18,564 nucleotides of DNA from Alphaproteobacteria bacterium (GCA_020851015.1 JADZDN010000304.1:1-18564); one strand, 5' to 3'. Positions 1 to 6,982 are shown, numbered from the stretch's first letter. A program made the numbers and translations. The notes: a model not told the origin generated them from the sequence alone.

Positions 1-1
1 G

Positions 2-979
2 GCGTTCCTGAAGCTGCAGGCGCTGATCACCGGCAAGCCGCTGGTCTTCCCGATGCAGCATCCGCTGAACGCGGCGATCGGCATCGCCATCATCCTGTCG
101 ATCGTCTGGCTGTGCATGGGCCAGTCGGCGCTGGCCTTCTGGGTGCTGGTGATCCTGTCGCTGGCGCTCGGCTTCCTGCTGATCCTGCCGATCGGCGGCG
201 CCGACATGCCGGTGGTGATCTCGATGCTCAACTCCTATTCGGGTTGGGCCGCGGCGGGCATCGGCTTCACGCTGCACAACGACCTCTTGATCGTGACCGG
301 CGCCTTGGTCGGCTCGTCCGGCGCCATCCTCAGCTACATCATGTGCAAGGGGATGAACCGCTCGATCTTCAACGTGATCCTGGGCGGATTCGGCGGCGAG
401 GTGGCGGGGCCGGCGGGGGGAGCGGGCGCGGCGGCCGACCGCACGGTCAAGTCGGGCAGCGCCGACGACGCCGCCTTCATCATGAAGAACGCCAGCTCGG
501 TCATCATCGTGCCGGGCTATGGCATGGCGGTGGCGCAGGCCCAGCACGCGCTGCGCGAGATGGCCGACCTCCTGAAGAAGGAAGGCGCCACGGTGCGCTA
601 CGCCATCCACCCCGTCGCCGGCCGCATGCCGGGCCACATGAACGTGCTCCTGGCCGAGGCCAACGTGCCCTATGACGAGGTGCTCGAGCTGGACGAGATC
701 AACCGCGACTTCGCCCAGACCGACGTGGCCTTCGTAATCGGCGCCAACGACGTGACAAACCCGGCGGCGAAGTCGGATCCCAAGAGCCCGATCTACGGCA
801 TGCCGATCCTGGACGTCGAGGCGGCCAAGACCGTGCTGTTCGTCAAGCGCTCGATGGCCACGGGCTATGCCGGCGTCGAGAACGAGCTGTTCTACCGCGA
901 CAACACGATGATGCTGTTCGGCGACGCCAAGAAGGTCTGCGAGGACATCGTCAAGGCGATCGGCGGCGGCGGGCACTAA
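2..979 (+). CDS. pntB: NAD(P) transhydrogenase subunit beta, 3' part
   Basis: This is the membrane subunit of the proton-translocating transhydrogenase, which uses the proton gradient to move hydride from NADH to NADP+. The reading frame is open from the window edge, so the start lies upstream. The 325 visible residues compare with roughly 460 in a full PntB, so the missing part is the N-terminal membrane region. The N-terminal part seen here is hydrophobic and Gly/Ala-rich, as expected for domain II helices. The NADP-binding domain III follows, with [39 protein letters not shown] and [16 protein letters not shown], all typical of PntB. The frame ends in TAA. The pntA genes should lie immediately upstream, outside the window. 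The identification is firm; only the start is unknown. Confidence 0.97.
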   Translation, partial: AFLKLQALITGKPLVFPMQHPLNAAIGIAIILSIVWLCMGQSALAFWVLVILSLALGFLLILPIGGADMPVVISMLNSYSGWAAAGIGFTLHNDLLIVTGALVGSSGAILSYIMCKGMNRSIFNVILGGFGGEVAGPAGGAGAAADRTVKSGSADDAAFIMKNASSVIIVPGYGMAVAQAQHALREMADLLKKEGATVRYAIHPVAGRMPGHMNVLLAEANVPYDEVLELDEINRDFAQTDVAFVIGANDVTNPAAKSDPKSPIYGMPILDVEAAKTVLFVKRSMATGYAGVENELFYRDNTMMLFGDAKKVCEDIVKAIGGGGH

Positions 980-1005
980 GGCCGGCGGCCGGCGCTCTTC
1001 CCCCT

Positions 1006-1038
1006 TCGTCATGGTCGGGCCTGACCCGCCATCTTCGC
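1006..1038. repeat. Dispersed repeat, copy 1 (single arm)
   Basis: A roughly 33-nt sequence beginning TCGTCATGGTCGGGC and continuing through CTGACCCG and CCATC. It closely resembles 12719-12752 and, inverted, 13256-13276. It sits 26 nt after the pntB stop. The pattern is that of the short dispersed intergenic repeats common in alphaproteobacterial genomes. Only one arm is present here. Confidence 0.55.
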
Positions 1039-1072
1039 AAGACGCGTAAAATCCCGTCCATCGCGCGTGCCG

Positions 1073-1119
1073 TCACACGGCTGCTGTGACATCGGTCACA
1101 GCGCGTGAAGCGCCTCACA
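1073..1119. promoter_or_regulatory. Cluster of TGTGA/TCACA half-sites (CRP-like operators)
   Basis: TGTGACATCGGTCACA at 1085-1100 matches the TGTGA-N6-TCACA pattern bound by CRP-type regulators. It lies within an 8-bp perfect inverted repeat, GCTGTGAC/GTCACAGC, at 1083-1102. A second, near-perfect site, CGTGA-N6-TCACA, is at 1104-1119, and another TCACA is at 1073-1077. The half-sites alternate in orientation. The cluster lies 87-133 nt before the start of the exported-protein gene at 1206, so it may regulate that gene. Which regulator binds is not known from the sequence. Confidence 0.5.
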
Positions 1120-1205
1120 CCGATCATGCGGCTCGAGCGGCGCCAGTCGAAACGAGCGCCGGCGGTAACGAGGGCGTCGGAGGCGAAGCGGCGGAGTACG
1201 CGGCC

Positions 1206-1676
1206 ATGACGACGCGATCGACCTTCTTCCTCGCCACGGCGGTTGGATTCATGCTCACGGCGCCCGCGCGCGCCGAGGACGCGGCGCAGGACCGTTCCGC
1301 GCTGGCGAGCCTCCACGACGTCGGATCGGCCGGCGCGCTGTTCTTCCCGGGAATGGGCGAGCCGGCGCCCGAGGCGGCGCAGCGCAGCCGCGTGACGTCG
1401 CTGACCGTGACGTTCTCCACCCAGACCACGCTCGACGAACCGGATACGCCGTCCGCCACGTCTTCGCCCAAGCCGCCGGCAGTGCCGGTCGCGGCGCTGG
1501 CGCTGCCGATCGGCGGCGCGCGGGCGGGCGGCACCGATCTCTATGGCCTGATGCGCGACCCGCGCGCGGTTGCGACGACGCCCGCGGGATTGCGCCTGGC
1601 CGATCCGATGGTGGTGCAGTCGATCAGGCCCGATCTGCTGCCGCTGGCGGCGCGCAAGTTCGTCTACGCGAAGTAG
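1206..1676 (+). CDS. Small exported protein of unknown function
   Basis: I do not recognise a family. The 156-residue product starts with a basic residue, a hydrophobic stretch (FFLATAVGFMLTA) and an AxA-type cleavage site near PARA|ED, so it should be exported to the periplasm. The mature part is rich in Ala, Pro and Thr and has no visible catalytic motif. The frame is open upstream to 1086, but ATG 1206 is preferred. A GGAG lies 9 nt before it, the signal peptide begins exactly there, and the longer version would overlap the operator-like palindromes. The gene is convergent with the PEP-CTERM gene, with a shared hairpin between their stops. Its base composition is like that of its neighbours. 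That it is a real gene is fairly likely; its function is unknown. Confidence 0.65.
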   Translation: MTTRSTFFLATAVGFMLTAPARAEDAAQDRSALASLHDVGSAGALFFPGMGEPAPEAAQRSRVTSLTVTFSTQTTLDEPDTPSATSSPKPPAVPVAALALPIGGARAGGTDLYGLMRDPRAVATTPAGLRLADPMVVQSIRPDLLPLAARKFVYAK

Positions 1677-1703
1677 CGCCGCGCCCGCGCGCATGAAGCG
1701 GCA

Positions 1704-1729
1704 GCGGCCGGATCATCCTGTCCGGCCGC
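1704..1729. terminator. Hairpin between convergent genes
   Basis: A perfect 9-bp stem GCGGCCGGA/TCCGGCCGC with an 8-nt loop lies between the stops at 1676 (plus strand) and 1742 (minus strand). There is no clear T-run, so it may act as a bidirectional terminator or simply protect transcript ends. A similar hairpin follows the acyl-CoA dehydrogenase gene at 4990-5014. Confidence 0.55.
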
Positions 1730-1741
1730 CGCCAGGATGCG

Positions 1742-2497
1742 TCAGCCCGCTCGCCGGCGGCGACGCTCCAATGCCAGGCCCGCCAGTCCGAGCCCCAGCA
1801 GCGCGAGGCTCGCCGGCTCGGGCACGTCGCCGCCGCCACCTCCTCCGCCGCCGTTACCTCCGCCGCCCTGGTCGATGAACGGCGCGATCGTGACCTGGGT
1901 CGGCGTCAGGTTGCCGGCGAACTGGCGCAGGCCGGTCGTGTCGTCAAACGCCTGAAAGATGCCCTGGATTATCACGCCGGTGCCGGCGACGATCGCGATC
2001 GTCTGGCTTTCGTCGAGGCCGGTGAAGGCGATGGTGGCATCGGGCCGGAAGTAGTTGAGGAACAGCTCGTCCTCCGCGCCGCCGGGGTTGGTCGACTCGA
2101 TCTCGGTATAGACCGTGCTGCGGTCGGTGCCGTTGTTTTCGCGGCTGTAGCCGGTGAAAAGGCTGCCGGCGAAGGATACGGTCACGCCGTTGATCGTCAG
2201 CGATGCGCTGACCAGCGGGCTGGCGGCGCCAAAACTGGTCCCGCCGCGCAGGTTGGCGAAGCCGGTGCCGCTGACCAGCGAACCGATGGTCGTGTCGAAC
2301 CGATAGGACGCGGTGAACGACAAGCCGGCAAGCTCGTTGCCGGCGAACGTGTCCTGGACGCCGAAGGCGCCGGCAGCGTCGACATCGCCCGAGCTGACCG
2401 TGCCCGTCCATGTCACGTCGATCAGCGCCGCCCTTGCGGGCATTGCGGCGAACGCCACCACGGCCGCCGCTGCCCAAAATACCTTCGTCTTGGTCAT
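1742..2497 (-). CDS. PEP-CTERM sorting domain-containing protein
   Basis: An exported protein of 251 residues carrying the C-terminal sorting signal recognised by exosortase. The N-terminus is a signal peptide (MTKTKVFWAAAAVVAFAAM, cleavage near ARA at 21-23). The middle, about residues 25-205, is Thr/Ser/Gly-rich and looks beta-structured, as in many PEP-CTERM proteins. A glycine-rich linker (211-223) leads to the VPEP motif (225-228), a short hydrophobic helix (231-243) and an arginine cluster (245-249), which is the canonical tripartite signal. The start is supported by GGGAGAGAGG just upstream. No exosortase gene is in the window, so one is expected elsewhere in the genome. The LuxR-type genes lie upstream on the same strand and could control it. 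The sorting signal is certain; the role of the mature domain is unknown. Confidence 0.93.
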   Translation of the reverse strand: MTKTKVFWAAAAVVAFAAMPARAALIDVTWTGTVSSGDVDAAGAFGVQDTFAGNELAGLSFTASYRFDTTIGSLVSGTGFANLRGGTSFGAASPLVSASLTINGVTVSFAGSLFTGYSRENNGTDRSTVYTEIESTNPGGAEDELFLNYFRPDATIAFTGLDESQTIAIVAGTGVIIQGIFQAFDDTTGLRQFAGNLTPTQVTIAPFIDQGGGGNGGGGGGGGDVPEPASLALLGLGLAGLALERRRRRAG

Positions 2498-2564
2498 GAC
2501 CTCTCTCCCTGAGTGAATGCGCTTCTATGCGCGTCAGGGTGAGAGGCTAGGGATTTCGACGGAT

Positions 2565-2635
2565 ACCGACACTCCAAGACGGCACTGTCGGTCGATTTGA
2601 CGCGCGGTGTAAAGCGGCTGTCGCCCGGCTTTACA
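2565..2635. promoter_or_regulatory. Two inverted repeats upstream of the PEP-CTERM gene
   Basis: The 146-nt gap before the PEP-CTERM gene holds two perfect inverted repeats. ACCGACA (2565-2571) pairs with TGTCGGT (2586-2592) over a 14-nt spacer. TGTAAAGC (2608-2615) pairs with GCTTTACA (2628-2635) over a 12-nt spacer. They could be operators for the PEP-CTERM promoter. The second could instead be a structure at the 3' end of the LuxR-type gene that stops at 2644. I saw no convincing -35/-10 pair. Confidence 0.35.
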
Positions 2636-2643
2636 GTCGTCCC

Positions 2644-3711
2644 CTAGGCGAGGCGCGCCAGGAGCGCGATCAGCTCGCTCTGGCGGTGGGTCTGGGTCTT
2701 GCCGAGGATGATCTTCAGGCGCTGGCGCGCATGCGCGGTGGAGATGTTCAAGATCTCGGCGGCTTCCTCAACCGTCTTGCCGGCGCTCAGCGCGGCCGCC
2801 AGCTCGGCTTCGCGTGGGGTCAGGCCGAACACGCTGCGGATCGCCGCCGCATCGGGACGCGCCGCGCGGTCGAGATCGGTGACCAGCAGGATCGCGACCG
2901 ACGGCGCCATCATGCTCTGCCGCGCGCGGTCCAGCGGCATGGCGCGCGCCAGCAGCGCGTGCCGGCCCGACGGCCGGTGCAGGACGGCGACCGTCGGCGC
3001 GGGCAGGCCCGAGGGACGCTCGCCCGAGGTGGCGATGCCGACGACGCGGTCCAGCATGGCCTGGTCGGCGGCGTAGGAGGCGATCAAGTGCCGGCCGCGC
3101 ACCTGCAGCCCGTCGCCGTGCACGAAGCCGGGACTCGTCGCGGTGGCCCTGCCCTGGCGGTCGAGCAGGATGGCGTGATGCCCGACCCGCGCCAGCGTGG
3201 CCATCTGGTCGTCCAGCGCCATCGACCAGGTCAGCCGCGCCGCGTTGGTCGCCGCGCGCAGATGGGGCAGCATCGTGTCCAGCATCTCGACCTCGCTGCG
3301 CTCGAACGGCCCGCGATGTCCGCGCTTCAGGCTGAGGACGATCGGCGCCGGGCGCTCGGCGAGGCACGCGACCGCATGCCAGCCCAGCTTGTGCTTGCGC
3401 AGATACTGGTAGAAGGGATCGCGGCGGATCTCGTCTTCGGTGAAATGGCGCGCGTCGGCCAGGAATCCCTCGGCGACGCCCGCGCGCACCCGCTGCTCGC
3501 GCGGGTCGAAGTTGAGGCCGTTGGCGAAATAATCCGCGACGTAGTCGCGGATGCCGACGCTCTCGACCAGCGTGTCGCGCGTCGCCGGCCCGAAGATCAG
3601 CGTGGCGCCGTCGGCGTCCAGCGACCCGGCGATAGCCTCCAGCGCCGAGGGCCATTCCTCGGGATGAAGCGCCGCGTCGAAAAACCGGTCGATAGCCGTG
3701 TCGCGTATCAT
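2644..3711 (-). CDS. LuxR-type HTH transcriptional regulator (paralogue 1)
   Basis: A 355-residue DNA-binding regulator with a C-terminal LuxR/GerE helix-turn-helix at about 297-353 (GLTPREAELAAALSAGKT, then HARQRLKIILGKT and QSELIALL). The N-terminal 280 residues match no sensor domain I can name by eye. They do not show the phosphoacceptor pattern of a response-regulator receiver, and I could not recognise an autoinducer-binding domain. The protein is nearly collinear with the next gene upstream, with about half of residues identical by eye, so the two arose by tandem duplication. The start is the first ATG, giving the same N-terminus (AIDRFFDAAL) as the paralogue. Only a weak Shine-Dalgarno (GGAACGAAG) precedes it. 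A 7-2-7 palindrome lies 46 nt before the start. The ligand and targets are unknown; the PEP-CTERM gene downstream is a candidate target. Confidence 0.9.
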   Translation of the reverse strand: MIRDTAIDRFFDAALHPEEWPSALEAIAGSLDADGATLIFGPATRDTLVESVGIRDYVADYFANGLNFDPREQRVRAGVAEGFLADARHFTEDEIRRDPFYQYLRKHKLGWHAVACLAERPAPIVLSLKRGHRGPFERSEVEMLDTMLPHLRAATNAARLTWSMALDDQMATLARVGHHAILLDRQGRATATSPGFVHGDGLQVRGRHLIASYAADQAMLDRVVGIATSGERPSGLPAPTVAVLHRPSGRHALLARAMPLDRARQSMMAPSVAILLVTDLDRAARPDAAAIRSVFGLTPREAELAAALSAGKTVEEAAEILNISTAHARQRLKIILGKTQTHRQSELIALLARLA

Positions 3712-3756
3712 CTTCGTTCCGGCGCGGCAGCCTGCGCGGCTCCGCGGGGCCGTGGC

Positions 3757-3772
3757 ACTCCCATTTGGTAGG
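3757..3772 (-). promoter_or_regulatory. Imperfect palindrome upstream of LuxR paralogue 1
   Basis: ACTCCCATTTGGTAGG is an imperfect 7-2-7 palindrome lying 46 nt before the LuxR start. It matches the perfect palindrome before the second LuxR gene (4925-4940) in its whole left half and most of its right half. A shared operator, for auto- or cross-regulation, is inferred from this match in sequence and position. Confidence 0.45.
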
Positions 3773-3785
3773 GCCGGCGCGGCGG

Positions 3786-4877
3786 TCAGCCCGGCGGCTC
3801 GGCCTCGGCAATGCGCTGCAGCAAGGCGATCAGCTCGCTCTGGCGGTGCGTATCGGACTTGTCGAAGATGATCTTCAGCCGCTGGCGGGCATGGGCCACC
3901 GTGATGGAAAGCGCGTCGGCCGCCTGCTCGACGGTATCGCCGGCCGCGAGGCGCAGCGCGAGCTCGGCTTCCTTCGGCGTCAGCCCGAAGGCCGCGCGCA
4001 GCGTCTCCTGCGCCGGCCGGCGCATCGCTTCGAGATCGGTCACCAGCAGGATCGCGACCGCGGGCGCCAGCAGGCTTCGCCGCGCCCCGTCCAGCGGCAT
4101 GGCGCGCAGGACGAGCGGCCGCTTGCCGGACGGGCGATGCAGCGCAATCGCGGGCGGCGGCGGCAGTTGCGAGGGAGCGTCGGCGGCCGTGGCGACGGCG
4201 ACGAGCAGATCCAGGCCCTTCTGGTCGGCGGCGAACGCGGCGCAGAGCACGCCGGCCTTCACCGTCAGCCCGTCGCCGAGCGCAACATCCGGGCCGACGC
4301 TGGCCACGTGCCCATGCCGATCGATCAGCAGGCCGCGATGGCCGAGCCGCTCCAGCGTCGCCACCTGGTCGTGCAGCGCCAGCGCCCAGGCGTGGCGCGC
4401 CGCGACCGCCGCCCAGCGCAGATGCGGCAGAACGCGGTCCAGCGCCTCGATCTCCTGGCGCGCGAACGGCCCGCCGCGGGCGCGGCGTTTCAAGCTCAGG
4501 ATCACGTCATCGTCGCCGTCCGCCAGGCAGGCGGCGGCATGCCAGCCGAAGCCGACCGGCCGCAGGAACTCCTGATAGAACGGGCTGTGGGCGATCTCGT
4601 CGGCCGTGAAATGGCGGAAGTCGTCCTGGAAACCCTCGGCCGTGGTCGGGCGCACCCGTCCCTCGCGCGGATCGATCGGCGCGCCGCGCGCGAAATACTC
4701 GGCCACGATCGGCTGGATGGACAGGCTTTCGGCAACGGTCGGGCGCGTCGAGGCGCCGAACACCAGCGTGGCGCCGTCGGCCCCCAGGGCGCGGGCAATA
4801 TCGTCCAGGGCCGACGGCCAGTCGTCGGGATTGAGGGCGGCGCTGAAAAACCGGTCTATTGCGTTTTCGTATGCCAT
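3786..4877 (-). CDS. LuxR-type HTH transcriptional regulator (paralogue 2)
   Basis: A 363-residue regulator paralogous to the protein encoded just downstream. The C-terminal LuxR/GerE helix-turn-helix is at about 299-357 (LTPKEAELALRL, HARQRLKIIFDKS, RQSELIALL). The N-terminal region keeps the same landmarks as its partner, such as AIDRFF, DWPSAL, ADGATLVFG, HFTADEI, FGWHA, LHRPSGK and AILLVTDLE, with very few gaps between the two. No known ligand-binding fold can be named by eye. The start MAYENAIDRFF is aligned with that of the paralogue, and no good Shine-Dalgarno is visible before either gene. The 74-nt gap between the two genes contains a separate operator-like palindrome, so each probably has its own promoter. 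Confidence 0.9.
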   Translation of the reverse strand: MAYENAIDRFFSAALNPDDWPSALDDIARALGADGATLVFGASTRPTVAESLSIQPIVAEYFARGAPIDPREGRVRPTTAEGFQDDFRHFTADEIAHSPFYQEFLRPVGFGWHAAACLADGDDDVILSLKRRARGGPFARQEIEALDRVLPHLRWAAVAARHAWALALHDQVATLERLGHRGLLIDRHGHVASVGPDVALGDGLTVKAGVLCAAFAADQKGLDLLVAVATAADAPSQLPPPPAIALHRPSGKRPLVLRAMPLDGARRSLLAPAVAILLVTDLEAMRRPAQETLRAAFGLTPKEAELALRLAAGDTVEQAADALSITVAHARQRLKIIFDKSDTHRQSELIALLQRIAEAEPPG

Positions 4878-4924
4878 GGCTTGCGCGACGAACCGACCCT
4901 AGGGCGGGGCCGCGCGAGGCCAAT

Positions 4925-4940
4925 ACTCCCACCTGGGAGT
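4925..4940 (-). promoter_or_regulatory. Perfect palindrome upstream of LuxR paralogue 2
   Basis: ACTCCCACCTGGGAGT has perfect 7-bp arms around a 2-nt centre and lies 47 nt before the LuxR start. It resembles the imperfect site at 3757-3772 and sits at almost the same distance from the start. Its size and symmetry fit a dimeric regulator such as a LuxR-type protein. Which protein binds is inference. Confidence 0.5.
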
Positions 4941-4989
4941 GCGGCGGGCAAACCGGCGCCTCCCGGATCGCGTTGCGTCGGAAGGGGCA

Positions 4990-5014
4990 GCGGCCGACCG
5001 TCCTGGCCGGCCGC
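4990..5014 (-). terminator. Hairpin after the acyl-CoA dehydrogenase-like gene
   Basis: A GCGGCCG/CGGCCGC stem with an 11-nt loop lies 13 nt past the stop of the minus-strand gene. It resembles the hairpin at 1704-1729, sharing GCAGCGGCC on one side and CCGGCCGCC on the other. There is no T-run on the transcript, so efficient intrinsic termination is uncertain. Confidence 0.45.
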
Positions 5015-5027
5015 CCGTATCGCGCCC

Positions 5028-6152
5028 TCAGTCGATCTCGAGGCCGAGGGCGAGCTTGCCGGCCAGCTCGCGCTGCTGGCGCGCGGGCAGCGGATGGAAC
5101 CGCGCGGCCTGCAGGTCGCGGAAGAGCTGCTCCAGCCGGTGCGGCCGCTGATAGGCCTGGCCGCCGCCCAGCTCGAGCGCCCGCTCGGCCACCGCCATCA
5201 GCGCGCGCACCACGTTGGCGCGGCCGAGGAAGACGCGATTGGTGGTCTCGGGGCAGGGCGGGCCCTCGGCCGCCTGCAGCATGTCGGCCAGCGCCATGCG
5301 CGCGGCGGCAAGCTCGGTCTCCACCTCGCCGACCTGGTCGATCAGGGCCGGCCCGGCGGTTTTCAGCCGCGCCGCCCCGACGGCCACGTCGCGCATCGTC
5401 TCGGCGACGGCGTAGTAGACCGCGTAGACCAGCGGGATCGCCACCATCGACACCATGTGGAACAGCGGGTGCCACTTGCCGCGCGGGCGCTTGGCGCCGA
5501 CCGCCGCGTCGGCGACGAAGAAGCCGTCGATGCGGATCGCGCCCGACCCGGTGCCGCGCATGCCCATCGCGCGCCAGGACTGCTCGACCGTGACCTCCTT
5601 GGCGGTCAGCGGCACCATGAAGTGCAGCACGGTCGCGCCGGCCTGGGGGTCCTGGTAGATCGCGCTGGTGTTGAGCAGGTCGCCGGCCGGCGATCCGCTG
5701 GCGAAGGCCTTGACCGCCTCGATCGTAAAGCCGCCTTCGGCGCGCCGGGCCGTGCCCGCGCTGTCGAGCCAGTCGGAGCCCCCGCTGGAGATCAGGGTCA
5801 GCTGCTCGCGCGCGATGCGGGCCAGCACCGCGTCGACCGGCGCCTTCTGGTGCTGGCGGCGCCAGGCGAGCAGCGCCACGACATGCGTATGCATTGCGAA
5901 GGCCAGCGCGGTCGACGGGCAGGCCCCGGCGAGCTGGCGCAGCAGCAGGGCGAGCTCGGCGATGGAAAGCCCGTCGCCGCCCAGATCGCCCGGGACGGCG
6001 GCGGACATCAGGCGCGCGGCCTTCAGCGCCGCGAAGTTCTCGGCGACGAAGCAGTCCTCGGCGTCATGCGCGGCCGCGCGCTCGGCGAAGCCGGGCAGCA
6101 GCGCGGCCAGGCGTTCCTGCGGGGTCTGCAGAGTCTTGGCGGTGGATGTCAT
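5028..6152 (-). CDS. Acyl-CoA dehydrogenase family flavoprotein
   Basis: A 374-residue protein of the acyl-CoA dehydrogenase fold: N-terminal helical domain (about 10-115, with VPGDLGGDGLSIAELALLLRQLA), central beta domain (about 118-215, with ISSGGSDWLDS, FASGSPAGD and SWRAMGMRGTGSGA) and C-terminal helical domain ending RDLQAARFHPLPARQQREL. That ending is typical of the ACAD branch that includes DszC-like flavin monooxygenases. Whether it oxidises an acyl-CoA or acts as a flavin-dependent oxygenase cannot be settled by eye. ATG 6152 is chosen over the longer frame (to 6227) because AGGAGG lies 6 nt before it. The extra residues would also be Arg-rich and run over the operator-like repeat at 6221. 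The gene is divergent from an HxlR regulator gene, which probably controls it. Confidence 0.85.
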   Translation of the reverse strand: MTSTAKTLQTPQERLAALLPGFAERAAAHDAEDCFVAENFAALKAARLMSAAVPGDLGGDGLSIAELALLLRQLAGACPSTALAFAMHTHVVALLAWRRQHQKAPVDAVLARIAREQLTLISSGGSDWLDSAGTARRAEGGFTIEAVKAFASGSPAGDLLNTSAIYQDPQAGATVLHFMVPLTAKEVTVEQSWRAMGMRGTGSGAIRIDGFFVADAAVGAKRPRGKWHPLFHMVSMVAIPLVYAVYYAVAETMRDVAVGAARLKTAGPALIDQVGEVETELAAARMALADMLQAAEGPPCPETTNRVFLGRANVVRALMAVAERALELGGGQAYQRPHRLEQLFRDLQAARFHPLPARQQRELAGKLALGLEID

Positions 6153-6220
6153 GTCGCTCCTCCTCTTGCGCTGGGGCGTTCGGGGATGGGCGATATGCCC
6201 GCATCGGCGCCGGGCTCTCA

Positions 6221-6237
6221 AGTTCAATAACTGAACT
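6221..6237. promoter_or_regulatory. Inverted repeat in the divergent promoter region (candidate HxlR operator)
   Basis: AGTTCA-ATAAC-TGAACT is a perfect 6-bp inverted repeat with a 5-nt centre. It lies in the 119-nt gap between the acyl-CoA dehydrogenase-like gene (minus strand) and the HxlR gene (plus strand). It is more AT-rich than its surroundings and 34 nt before the HxlR start. HxlR/MarR-type dimers usually bind such symmetric sites and often control a divergent gene, so this is a good operator candidate. Confidence 0.5.
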
Positions 6238-6271
6238 GGCTGGAGACCCGCTTCTGTGCTTCGATGGCGTC

Positions 6272-6982
6272 ATGAGCGCGGGATACGGACAGTTCTGCCC
6301 GGTTGCGAAGGCGGCCGAAATGTTCGCGACGCGATGGACGCCGCTGGTGCTGCGCGAGCTGATGTCGGGCGAACGCAGCTTCAACGACATCCATCGCGGG
6401 GTGCCGCTGATGTCGCGCGCACTGCTGGTCGAGCGGCTGCGCCAGCTTGAAGAGAACGGGCTGGTCACGCGCAAGACGCGGTCCGATGCCGCCGGTCACG
6501 AATACGTGTTGACCCGGGCGGGCGATGCGCTGCGGCCGATCGTGGACCAGCTTGGCCGCTGGGGCCTGGTGCACGGGCGCGACCGGCTGGCGCCGGCGGA
6601 GAACGACCCGATGGTGCTGATGTGGGGCCTGCGCCGGCGCGCCGACCGCGGCGCGCTGCCGCCGCGCCGGGTGACCATCCGCTTCGAATTCTCCGCCCTG
6701 CCGGCCAACCGCGCGCGCATGCGCCTGTGGTGGCTGGTGCTGGAGCCCCACGAGGTCGACGTGTGCCGCAAGGATCCCGGCTTCCCGGTCGACGCGACCG
6801 TGGCCGGGCGCATCGACGCGCTGGTCGGGGTCTATCTCGGCCACCAGCGCTGGGCCGCGGTCGCGGGCCGCGCGCTGAAGATCGACGGCGAGCGCGAGGT
6901 GGTGCGCCGCCTGGGCGCGTGGCTGCGTCTCGACCAGGTGATCGGACGCGACCTGCCGGTCGTGCCGCTGACCGCGTCCTGA
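6272..6982 (+). CDS. HxlR family winged-helix transcriptional regulator
   Basis: A 236-residue regulator. The HxlR winged-helix domain covers about residues 5-100, with the family hallmark YGQFCPVAKAAEMFATRW, then LVLRELMSGERSFNDIHRG, PLMSRALLVERLRQLEENGL and YVLTRAGDALRPI. Cys9 lies in the FCPV motif. Residues from about 112 form a second domain (MVLMWGLRRR, VTIRFEFS, ALVGVYLG) that fits the SCP2-like C-terminal extension seen in longer HxlR proteins and may bind a ligand. The frame stays open far upstream, but ATG 6272 puts the start directly at the conserved domain; no strong Shine-Dalgarno is visible. The divergent flavoprotein gene is the obvious target. Confidence 0.9.
   Translation: MSAGYGQFCPVAKAAEMFATRWTPLVLRELMSGERSFNDIHRGVPLMSRALLVERLRQLEENGLVTRKTRSDAAGHEYVLTRAGDALRPIVDQLGRWGLVHGRDRLAPAENDPMVLMWGLRRRADRGALPPRRVTIRFEFSALPANRARMRLWWLVLEPHEVDVCRKDPGFPVDATVAGRIDALVGVYLGHQRWAAVAGRALKIDGEREVVRRLGAWLRLDQVIGRDLPVVPLTAS

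Noticed and set aside
3765..6230. An 821-codon open frame on the plus strand
   Set aside because: It lies opposite the LuxR-type and flavoprotein genes, is Arg/Gln/Gly-rich and has no family motif. Long antisense frames are expected in very GC-rich DNA.
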